From: a virus
Virus record (IMG/VR): IMGVR_UViG_3300046777_001492
Coordinates: 1 to 25,438 of that record
Length of the DNA stretch: 25,438 bases
Direction: 5' to 3' (one strand)
A model generated the notes under the pieces. That model saw only the letters and a list, made by a program, of their open reading frames with translations. It did no database searches and was not told the origin of the DNA. Every line of letters starts with the position of its first letter. The stretch's first letter is position 1. A program made the translations under genes and the position numbers. This document shows, piece after piece, positions 14,322 to 20,861 of the stretch.

Positions 14322-15763
14322 TGCTTGAATTCCTCTCCCAGTACCTGACTGGCGATATTGATTTTGCTGCGAAGTGCCTTGACAATGTGTTCGTCCACCG
14401 TGCCGGGGGTCAAGAGGTCTACGTAGGTGACCTTTGATGTCTGACCGATACGATGTGCACGGTCTTCTGATTGCAGTCGGACTTCGAGGTCAAAGCTATT
14501 ACTAAAATAGATGACAAGGTTAGCCGCCGTAAGCGTAAGGCCGTATCCACCTGTACGGGGCTGACCGACGAAAAACCGCAACTCACTGTCGGGGTCTTGG
14601 AAGGCTTCGACGATGCGACTTCTGTCTTCCGCTTCCGTCTCTCCGTAGTAGGCGGCGACGGAGTTCATGCCGTACACCTTCTGGATGGCGAGTTTTATCG
14701 CTTCGATATCATGCCGGTAGTTTGCCCAGATGATGGCCTTGCCGCTCGACTCGTCGAGGACTGCCATCAACTCCTTGACCCGATTGTTGGGGAGTTCGAC
14801 CTCCCGCCCATCGTCCAGCCGGGTATGACCGCAGACAATCTGGTGCAGACGCATCAGTTGGGTCAACGCATTGTTTGTACTGACTAAACCGTTGTCCAAC
14901 TGAGCAAGCGCCATGCTCTTCATCTGACTGTAGGCCTTTGCCTGTTCGTCGGTCAGTTCGACATGGCGGACGGTGTAGATTTTATCCGGTAGGTCCAGAC
15001 ACTCTTCCTTGGTAACACGAAAGGAGAACTGGCCAAGCTTTTCCTGTAGCTCATCAAGTCTGCGATAGCCGACAATCTGCTTGAAGGAGTGGGAGGCAAG
15101 ATGCCGTTCTTGCGTCACGGCATACCGTGCTTGGAAGGCGTAATAACTAGCCGCGTCCAGACAATCCGGGCTCAAGAACTCACACTGGGAGTACAAGTCG
15201 AGCGGTGACTTAGTGACCGGGGAGCCTGTGGCAATCCTCCTGTACCGTGCACCACGGCCCACTTTCACGAGGGACTTTGTACGTTTGGCGGTTGGGTTCT
15301 TGATGGTGGTGCTTTCGTCCACAATCATCATTGCCTGCGTAGCATTTAGGAACCGCTTCGCAAACTGTACACCCTTGTCAGTAGAGAACGCCTCGACGTT
15401 CATCACCAGAATCTTCAGGTCATCTGTCTGGCTGAACACGTGGTCTAGTTCTTCTTTCTCTTTGCGCTTCGGGCTCGGGCTCCAACAAGCCATCCTTTTA
15501 GGGATGTGGTCAGGCAAGTGCTTTGGTATTTCTGAGGTGTACCAATTTCGGTATACCCCCTTTGGTGCAATCACCAAGATGGCATCGATGCGCCCCTTGT
15601 CGTACAACATGGCCGCATTGTTGATGAGCATGAAGCTCTTTCCGGTACCCATCTCAGCGAAGATGGCGGATACATCGTGCTCCCAGAACCGTTGCAGGTA
15701 AGCTGCTTGGTGTAGGAACGGCTTGTTTTTAAAGGGGTACTTCGTCAAAAACCAGTCTGTCAT
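14309..15763 (-). CDS. SNF2-family (superfamily 2) DNA helicase/translocase
   Basis: A 484-residue ATPase from ATG 15763, chosen because AAAGGA lies eight bases upstream; the frame extends 39 codons further to 15880, but that would overlap the divergent gene and its residues do not resemble the family. Motifs: Walker A EMGTGKS (37-43), Ia IAPKG (65-69), Walker B DEST (149-152), motif III ATGSPV (178-183), V QPRTGGYGLTLTAAN (401-415) and VI SEDRAHRIGQ (432-441). The HRIGQ version of motif VI is specific for SNF2 enzymes. It has only the two helicase lobes, like the minimal phage SNF2 proteins. It would translocate on duplex DNA, perhaps driving fork remodelling, annealing or nucleoprotein removal for the coupled exonuclease. 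It ends in FKQWLI. Confidence 0.92.
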   Translation of the reverse strand: MTDWFLTKYPFKNKPFLHQAAYLQRFWEHDVSAIFAEMGTGKSFMLINNAAMLYDKGRIDAILVIAPKGVYRNWYTSEIPKHLPDHIPKRMACWSPSPKRKEKEELDHVFSQTDDLKILVMNVEAFSTDKGVQFAKRFLNATQAMMIVDESTTIKNPTAKRTKSLVKVGRGARYRRIATGSPVTKSPLDLYSQCEFLSPDCLDAASYYAFQARYAVTQERHLASHSFKQIVGYRRLDELQEKLGQFSFRVTKEECLDLPDKIYTVRHVELTDEQAKAYSQMKSMALAQLDNGLVSTNNALTQLMRLHQIVCGHTRLDDGREVELPNNRVKELMAVLDESSGKAIIWANYRHDIEAIKLAIQKVYGMNSVAAYYGETEAEDRSRIVEAFQDPDSELRFFVGQPRTGGYGLTLTAANLVIYFSNSFDLEVRLQSEDRAHRIGQTSKVTYVDLLTPGTVDEHIVKALRSKINIASQVLGEEFKQWLI

Positions 15764-15785
15764 GTGACTATCCTTTCTTTTGTAC

Positions 15786-15814
15786 TTGCATCCCAACGGG
15801 ACAATGTGCATACT
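15786..15814 (+). promoter_or_regulatory. Putative promoter of the replication operon
   Basis: TTGCAT (15786-15791), exactly 17 bases, then CATACT (15809-15814), in the 78-base divergent gap between the SNF2 gene and the first rightward gene. The start would be near 15821, giving a leader of about 20 bases that carries AAAGGAG. Just after the -10 lies AGCACTTTCGAGAAAG (15818-15833), also found in near copy after the other promoter-like site at 4159-4174. No comparably good match was found for the leftward SNF2 unit. Confidence 0.5.
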
Positions 15815-15841
15815 ACCAGCACTTTCGAGAAAGGAGAACAC

Positions 15842-16171
15842 ATGCCGAAAGTTTTTGTGGTTCAAGAAATGCCGCAACACAACATCTCTTCCGCACTCAA
15901 GTACGGTGAGATTGATGTCCTTCTACCCGGTAACACGCAAGTCGCTTTCAGTCTTGCACCAGTTGTTCGTCGCTTACGTCGTAAGCTTCGTGACTACAAG
16001 GACGGCGACTGGTTGCTGTTGACGGGTGACCCAGTTGCGATTGGCTTGACATGTGCCATCGCTTCTGCTTTTAATGGTGGACGGTTTCAATGTTTGAAGT
16101 GGGATAGGCGGGACAACTGCTACATCCCAGTTACTTGTGATACCACACAGAAAGGAGAATTTGATGAGTGA
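15842..16171 (+). CDS. Conserved phage protein of unknown function
   Basis: A 109-residue protein from ATG 15842 with AAAGGAG eight bases upstream; the open frame begins further left, but in the promoter region. It starts MPKVFVVQEMPQHNISSA and continues with GEIDVLLPGNTQ, FSLAPVVRRLRRKLRDYKDGDWLLLTGDPVAIGLTCAIA and KWDRRDNCYIPV. I recall this order (VFVVQE; LLPG.Q; GD.LLL.GDP.AIG) from small proteins next to replication genes in many phages, with no assigned function. The pattern GDxLLLTGDPxAIGLxxAIA has the look of a small alpha/beta fold. First gene of the replication operon, hence probably early and abundant. It overlaps the next start by eight bases. Confidence 0.75.
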   Translation: MPKVFVVQEMPQHNISSALKYGEIDVLLPGNTQVAFSLAPVVRRLRRKLRDYKDGDWLLLTGDPVAIGLTCAIASAFNGGRFQCLKWDRRDNCYIPVTCDTTQKGEFDE

Positions 16172-16721
16172 AATCAATAGCTTGTTTGAGGTAGATGCTG
16201 GCGCATTGACCATCAACGATGACCACCTGTCTAGCATCGCTTCGATGGCTAAACGTGCCAAGGTCCTTGAAAAGGAGATTGAGGAACTTGAGTCGGTGGC
16301 CAAGGAGCGTAAGGACCAACTGCGTAAGCTGTTGGAAGAGTCCATCCCCAACATGTTGGGTGAACTGGGCATGAAGTCCTTCAAGATGGCTGACGGTTCA
16401 AGCATCGAGGTCAAGCCGTTCTACTCGGCTAGCATTAGCGAAGAACGCCGTGCCACAGCCTTCGAGTGGCTGCGTCAACATGGCTATGATGACATCATCA
16501 AGAATACGGTTTCCGTTCGGTTCGGGCGTGGTGAAGACGAACTGTGCGGTGGCCTACTGAACCAACTTCGTGAGCAAGGCTATCCTGTCGAGCAAACGGA
16601 GAAGGTCGAACCCCAAACCTTGAAGGCTTGGGTTCGAGAAATGGTGGAGCGTGGGGTGGAGTTTCCCACCGACACGTTTGGCGCGTACATCGGCCAAAAA
16701 GCCACCATCAAGTCTGCTTAA
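16164..16721 (+). CDS. Conserved phage protein with N-terminal coiled coil
   Basis: A 185-residue protein from ATG 16164 (AAAGGAG nine bases upstream), overlapping the previous gene. Residues 22-66 are a heptad-like charged helix (AKVLEKEIEELESVAKERK), a probable dimerising coiled coil. Residues 70-185 form a globular part with FKMADGSSIEV, SISEERRATAFEWLRQHG, VSVRFGRGEDE and LKAWVREMVERGVEFP. Proteins of this design sit beside phage exonuclease and SSB genes. The coiled coil plus beta-hairpin plan recalls Gam-like host-nuclease inhibitors, but this is only analogy and the motifs do not prove it. It comes directly before the SSB candidate and opposite the SNF2/exonuclease unit, so a DNA-end or recombination accessory role is reasonable inference. 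Confidence 0.7.
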   Translation: MSEINSLFEVDAGALTINDDHLSSIASMAKRAKVLEKEIEELESVAKERKDQLRKLLEESIPNMLGELGMKSFKMADGSSIEVKPFYSASISEERRATAFEWLRQHGYDDIIKNTVSVRFGRGEDELCGGLLNQLREQGYPVEQTEKVEPQTLKAWVREMVERGVEFPTDTFGAYIGQKATIKSA

Positions 16722-16744
16722 TCACTAACCAAGGACCAAGAATC

Positions 16745-17515
16745 ATGGCTAAGAACGATACGGCTGTTGCCGTCGCGGGTAAAACCGCTCTCGCTGTCGC
16801 TTCCATCTTCGAGGAAGATGCCCATAACGGTTTCGAGAACATGGGTCAGGAGGACTTTGCCCTCCCGTTCCTGAAGCTCTTGACCAACACCTCCCCTGAA
16901 GTCGGTGAGGTGGATGGGGCAAACCCCGGTGCCATTATGAACACGGTGACGAACCAGTGTTATGACGGCAAAAAGGGTGTGGTTGTCCTTCCGTGTGCTT
17001 ACGTTCGTCAGTACATCGAATGGGCTCCGCGTGGCTCTGGTAGTGGTGCACCGATTGCCATTCACCCGGCAACCAGTGACATCCTGTCCAAGACTCACCG
17101 TGAACCCGGTGACAACAAGGACTACCTCGACAACGGCAACTACATCGAAAACACTGCCAACCATTACGTCATGCTCATCAACAGCGAGGGTGCGCCTGAA
17201 CCGGCACTCATCGTGATGAAGTCCACTCAGCTTAAGAAGTCGCGCAAGTGGAACAGCATGATGATGTCCGTCAAGCTGATGGGCGCGAATGGTGCGTACA
17301 CCCCTCCTATGTATAGTCAGATGTACCGTCTGACCACGCTTGCAGAGTCGAACGACAAGGGCAAGTGGTACGGCTGGGAAATTGAGCGCATCGGCAGCGT
17401 CGAAGATGTTAATCTGTACCAAGCAGCAAAGGCGTTTGCTACTCAAATCAACAGCGGTGCGGTTAACACCAAGCACCAGTCTGATGACCCGGTAGCAGAA
17501 CACACGCCGTTCTAA
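16745..17515 (+). CDS. Probable phage single-stranded DNA-binding protein
   Basis: A 256-residue protein from ATG 16745, preceded by AAGGA; the frame is open upstream, but only inside the previous gene. The core is a beta-rich domain with many aromatic residues suited to base stacking (CAYVRQYIEWAPRGSGSG; KSRKWNSMMMSVKLMG; YRLTTLAESNDKGKWYGWEI). The C-terminus is a flexible tail ending DDPVAEHTPF, resembling the acidic, Phe-ended tail by which bacterial SSB and T7 gp2.5 recruit partners. It is not a classical bacterial SSB by sequence. The MKSTQLKKSRKWNS phrase recurs, from memory, in phage proteins annotated as ssDNA-binding. Position between recombination genes and the primase fits. An alternative is a recombination mediator. 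Confidence 0.6.
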   Translation: MAKNDTAVAVAGKTALAVASIFEEDAHNGFENMGQEDFALPFLKLLTNTSPEVGEVDGANPGAIMNTVTNQCYDGKKGVVVLPCAYVRQYIEWAPRGSGSGAPIAIHPATSDILSKTHREPGDNKDYLDNGNYIENTANHYVMLINSEGAPEPALIVMKSTQLKKSRKWNSMMMSVKLMGANGAYTPPMYSQMYRLTTLAESNDKGKWYGWEIERIGSVEDVNLYQAAKAFATQINSGAVNTKHQSDDPVAEHTPF

Positions 17516-17517
17516 GC

Positions 17518-17545
17518 AAGGGGGCCCTCCGGGGCCCCTTCTTGA
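17518..17545 (+). terminator. GC-rich hairpin between SSB candidate and primase
   Basis: AGGGGGCCC (17519-17527) pairs with GGGCCCCTT (17532-17540) around TCCG, with one G-T wobble, directly after the SSB candidate stop. The T-run is short (TTCTT), so this is probably a partial terminator that lowers expression of the primase and later genes relative to the SSB candidate. TTGACT follows at 17542 but has no -10 at proper spacing. Confidence 0.6.
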
Positions 17546-17564
17546 CTTACCCTATGGTATAGAA

Positions 17565-19091
17565 ATGGATATTTCACGCTTCAAATCTATCTTTGAAGGT
17601 CTGGACATTGCTTACGGCACCTACAAGATTGAGAAATCTCGGGGTGATGGGAAGCAGGCAGGCAAGGCAATGGTGGTTCGCCAGCCGCCAACAGATGACC
17701 TTTGGAAGAAACACTTAGAAGGCGTTGAACCTTCTCTTGGCATCATCCCCATCCGTGCTGATAACACGTGCATCTGGGGTGTGATTGATATCGACCAATA
17801 TCCTATAGACCACAGGGGTCTTGTGGATAAGCTGCGTAAACTGAATCTGCCCTTGGTGGTATGCCGGAGCAAGAGCGGCGGTGCCCATTGCTTCTTGTTC
17901 ACCAAGTCGCCTGTGCCTGCAATCGACATGCAGACCTATCTGCGTAATGCAGCCGCATTACTTGGTGAGGCAGGCCGGGAAATTTTCCCCAAACAGGCAG
18001 AGATTCTGGTCGAGCGTGGCGACACTGGTAACTTCTTGAATCTGCCTTACTTTGCAGGTGATAACGGCACACGTTATGCCTTCAAAGATGACGGCACCGC
18101 TGCCAGTCTGGAGGAGTTCTATGCTCTTTACGACCAATATTCCGTGGATGGAATACCTGACATTCCGGATTCTCCCAAGGTGGGAGAAGTACCCATCATT
18201 GATGGGCCACCGTGCCTTCAGGCCCTATGTACCCAAGGATTCCCGGAGGGAACCCGCAACAACGGGCTCTTCAACATCGGCGTCTATCTGAAGAAAGTCT
18301 TCCCTGTTGGTTGGGAAGACAAACTCATGGAGCATAACTTCAAGTATTTTCACCCTCCCTTGGGGATGAGTGAGGTCAACTTGCTGGTTAAGCAGTTGGC
18401 TAAGAAGGAATACTTGTACAAGTGCAAAGACGCGCCCATCAACAGCTTCTGCAACTCGGGGCTTTGCCGCACTAGGCGGTATGGTGTCGGCACTAATGGG
18501 CCTGATGCTCCGGCAATAACAAGCCTGAGTAAGTATAACAGCGACCCTCCTCTCTGGTTCTTGGACGTGAATGGACGACGTATCGAACTTGATACAGATA
18601 GCCTGCACAACCAGCATCTGTTCCAGAAGGCTTGTGTCGAGAAACTGAACATCCTCCCGCCTTCGGTTAAAAAGAACGACTGGGAGTCGCTGCTAAATGC
18701 ACTCTTACGTGAGATGGTCGAGCTTGAAAAAATCCACGAGGCCTCTGAAGACATCTCTATTGTTGGTCGGTTTTATGAGCTTCTCGAGGAATACTGTACG
18801 CATCTACAACAGGCCATGGACAGAGATGAGCTTTTGCTAGGCCGTCCGTGGACTAGTGAAGAGGATGCAATGACCTACTTCAGGCTCAAAGATTTTGAGC
18901 TACACCTGAAACGTAGCAACTTCTCTGGCATGACTTCTCCCCAGATGGCCAACCGTTTGCGGGACCTGAGTGCTGAACCAATTAGCCTTTTCATTAAAGG
19001 CAGGACCGTACGCTGCTGGAGAGTCCCGGCATTTAAGAAGCAAGACTCTCCCTTCACTACCCCGGCTCAAAGAGACAGGAGTCCGTTCTAA
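17565..19091 (+). CDS. Archaeo-eukaryotic (AEP) primase, PrimPol-like
   Basis: A 508-residue protein. AEP motif I is GVIDIDQY with D75 and D77 (the DxD metal site); motif II is SKSGGAH (102-108) with His108; the following NFLNLPYFAG (156-165) with the acidic residues before it matches motif-III surroundings in AEPs of the type found in TOTE systems and phage PrimPols. The second part has FPEGTRNNGLFNIGVYLKK (226-244), a segment also typical of these primases, then a Cys cluster (C287, C296, C301) in KCKDAPINSFCNSGLCRTRRYGVG-like order, probably metal binding (motif given in part; see 285-309). The C-terminal about 180 residues are helical and unknown. It would prime, possibly also extend, DNA strands for the family A polymerase. 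There is no ring-helicase domain. It ends RSPF. Confidence 0.83.
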   Translation: MDISRFKSIFEGLDIAYGTYKIEKSRGDGKQAGKAMVVRQPPTDDLWKKHLEGVEPSLGIIPIRADNTCIWGVIDIDQYPIDHRGLVDKLRKLNLPLVVCRSKSGGAHCFLFTKSPVPAIDMQTYLRNAAALLGEAGREIFPKQAEILVERGDTGNFLNLPYFAGDNGTRYAFKDDGTAASLEEFYALYDQYSVDGIPDIPDSPKVGEVPIIDGPPCLQALCTQGFPEGTRNNGLFNIGVYLKKVFPVGWEDKLMEHNFKYFHPPLGMSEVNLLVKQLAKKEYLYKCKDAPINSFCNSGLCRTRRYGVGTNGPDAPAITSLSKYNSDPPLWFLDVNGRRIELDTDSLHNQHLFQKACVEKLNILPPSVKKNDWESLLNALLREMVELEKIHEASEDISIVGRFYELLEEYCTHLQQAMDRDELLLGRPWTSEEDAMTYFRLKDFELHLKRSNFSGMTSPQMANRLRDLSAEPISLFIKGRTVRCWRVPAFKKQDSPFTTPAQRDRSPF

Positions 19092-19375
19092 TGACTAACG
19101 ACATCCATCCGCTAGCAGCGGAGCCTGAAGATGCTCCGCTTCTTACTATTGACGGCTTTGAAGAAGCCCTACTAGGCGTTTCCTGTATGTGGGACGGTCA
19201 CGGTAGGGTCTATCGGCTTGTTTATGACGGCCTGAAGATGGTTGACATCCTCATGTCTGACGAAGAAACAAGCGAGGAAGATGCTTACGAATACGTGACC
19301 TACAACTGCGAGGGGTGGTACATGGGTCCGACCACACCAATTATTGTCTGGCCATATCATGGCGAAAATACTTAA
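19091..19375 (+). CDS. Conserved acidic phage protein of unknown function
   Basis: A 94-residue acidic protein; its ATG overlaps the primase stop (TAATG) with AGGAG upstream. It contains IDGFEEALLGVSCMW, LVYDGLKMVDILMS, SEEDAYEYVTYNCEGWYMG and TTPIIVW. I recall this order (GF..A..G; YD...i..L; M(s/t).eeA.ey...N..ga..G..TP) as a very widespread small phage family with no known function. No metal or catalytic motif is obvious. It sits between primase and helicase and overlaps the helicase start by 17 bases, so it is translated together with the replication proteins. Confidence 0.75.
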   Translation: MTNDIHPLAAEPEDAPLLTIDGFEEALLGVSCMWDGHGRVYRLVYDGLKMVDILMSDEETSEEDAYEYVTYNCEGWYMGPTTPIIVWPYHGENT

Positions 19376-20861
19376 GGTCTTTGGACCTCCGGGCACAGGG
19401 AAGACCACGTTCTTGTTGAACAAAGTTCAACAAGAGATGGAGCGTGGAGTACCTTCTAACCAAATAGGTTATTTTTCCTTCACGCGAAAAGCGGCTGGAG
19501 AGGCAAGGGATAGAGCGATTGTTAAGTTTCCAGAACTTAACGAAAAGACCGACTTCCCTTACTTCAGGACCCTGCATAGTCTTGCCTTTAGGCAGTTGAA
19601 TGTCAGCGCAAAAGACATGATGCAGGCGGAACACTTTTCTGAGTTTGCCAAGAAAGTGGGCATACAGATTTCTGTGTCTGCTGAAGATGAGGACATGTTC
19701 CTACGGGCAGACAACCCTATCCTTAACGAAATAAACCTAGCTCGTATCAAGGGGATGGACCTTCGTACTCACTACAACCAGTCGGCCATCGGCATTGAAT
19801 GGTTTCATCTGGAGTATGTAGAACGGGCCTATCGTCAATACAAGCAACAGCACCTGTTACTCGACTTTACTGACTTACTAGAGTTGATTGTTGACGAACC
19901 CGATCGACTGCCGCACTTAGAGACGGTGATTATCGATGAGGCACAGGACCTTAACCGCCTTCAATGGGTGATGGTCGAGGAACTGGCTAAGCGTTCCAAG
20001 TACGTTTTCATTGCGGGGGACGACGACCAAGCACTATTCACTTGGGCCGGGGCTGATGTGAACAGCTTCCTATCTATCGAGGGAGACATCAAGGTCCTCG
20101 ATAAGTCCTACCGAGTGCCTTCCTCTGTTCACGAACTGGCTGACCGTGTGGTCAAACGAATACACGGCAGACAGCCAAAGATATGGAGCCCAAGAGACTT
20201 TGAGGGCTCCGTCTTTTTCTACAACAAGTTCCACGATGTCGGCGTGTCAGAAGGAAACTGGCTAATTCTGGCCAGTACAAACTACATGCTGAATGACGTT
20301 TGTCCGTGGCTCAAGGAACAAGGACTTCTGTTTGAACGGTATGGACATCGTTCCATACCAGAGTCTGTCACTAATGCTGTTCGCTCATGGGAGACACTCC
20401 GTCGAGGAGACTCCATTCCATACGAAGCGGTCAAGCTGGTGTACAAGTATTTAGGCGGGGAGTTTGTGGCCAGAGGCCACAAGACACTTTTGGGAATCGA
20501 CACGGAAAAGCTGTACAACATGGATTCCTTGAAGCAAAGTCACGGCCTGCTTACTGATGACATCTGGCACCGCGCCCTTACAAAGGTATCCGAAGATAAA
20601 AGAGAGTACTTAATCGCCATGCTAAGGCGAGGAACAAAGATTACTTCAGAGCCAAAAATAAAACTGTCCACCATACACGGGGCTAAGGGTGGAGAAGCAG
20701 ACAATGTCCTACTCATCACCGACCTTAGCCCTAAGTTTGCACGGGACTACGGCAAGAACTCAGATGACGTGAACAGAATGCTTTACGTAGGAATCACCAG
20801 AGCTAAGCAAAGCCTTCATCTGGTCAGACCAACCAACCTTACACAGGGCTTTCGTATATGA
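19359..20861 (+). CDS. UvrD/PcrA-type superfamily 1 DNA helicase
   Basis: A 500-residue helicase; ATG 19359 was chosen because the protein then begins MAKILKVFGPPGTGKTT, leaving a short N-terminus before Walker A (9-16); the TTG at 19344 adds nothing conserved. Other motifs: Ia YFSFTRKAA (38-46), II DEAQD (193-197), III GDDDQALFTWAGA (220-232), IV LDKSYRVP (247-254), V STIHGAKGGEADNV (437-450) and VI LYVGITRAK (475-483). These are the SF1A signatures; at 500 residues it is shorter than bacterial UvrD (about 720), with reduced accessory subdomains, as in phage versions. It would move 3'-5' on single strands and may serve as the replicative or repair helicase, since no DnaB-type helicase is present. 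Its stop overlaps the polymerase ATG (ATGA). Confidence 0.92.
   Translation: MAKILKVFGPPGTGKTTFLLNKVQQEMERGVPSNQIGYFSFTRKAAGEARDRAIVKFPELNEKTDFPYFRTLHSLAFRQLNVSAKDMMQAEHFSEFAKKVGIQISVSAEDEDMFLRADNPILNEINLARIKGMDLRTHYNQSAIGIEWFHLEYVERAYRQYKQQHLLLDFTDLLELIVDEPDRLPHLETVIIDEAQDLNRLQWVMVEELAKRSKYVFIAGDDDQALFTWAGADVNSFLSIEGDIKVLDKSYRVPSSVHELADRVVKRIHGRQPKIWSPRDFEGSVFFYNKFHDVGVSEGNWLILASTNYMLNDVCPWLKEQGLLFERYGHRSIPESVTNAVRSWETLRRGDSIPYEAVKLVYKYLGGEFVARGHKTLLGIDTEKLYNMDSLKQSHGLLTDDIWHRALTKVSEDKREYLIAMLRRGTKITSEPKIKLSTIHGAKGGEADNVLLITDLSPKFARDYGKNSDDVNRMLYVGITRAKQSLHLVRPTNLTQGFRI

Noticed and set aside
14471-15701. Plus-strand frames of 138 and 162 codons opposite the SNF2 gene
   Set aside because: The minus strand encodes all SNF2 motifs in one frame; the plus frames are shadows.
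15764-15841. A promoter for the leftward SNF2/exonuclease unit
   Set aside because: Only three-of-six and four-of-six hexamer matches at poor spacing were found on the minus strand; none could be supported.
15764-15880. N-terminal 39-codon extension of the SNF2 gene
   Set aside because: Overlaps the divergent gene and its promoter; the ATG at 15763 has a good AAAGGA site and the extension lacks SNF2-like sequence.
16718-17503. A 261-codon open frame on the minus strand
   Set aside because: Mirror image of the SSB candidate gene; composition is Val/Arg/His-rich with no family pattern, and the plus-strand gene has a ribosome site and conserved phrases.
17542-17563. TTGACT and TATAGA as a promoter before the primase
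   Set aside because: The spacer is only 10 bases; no -10 hexamer at 16-18 bases.
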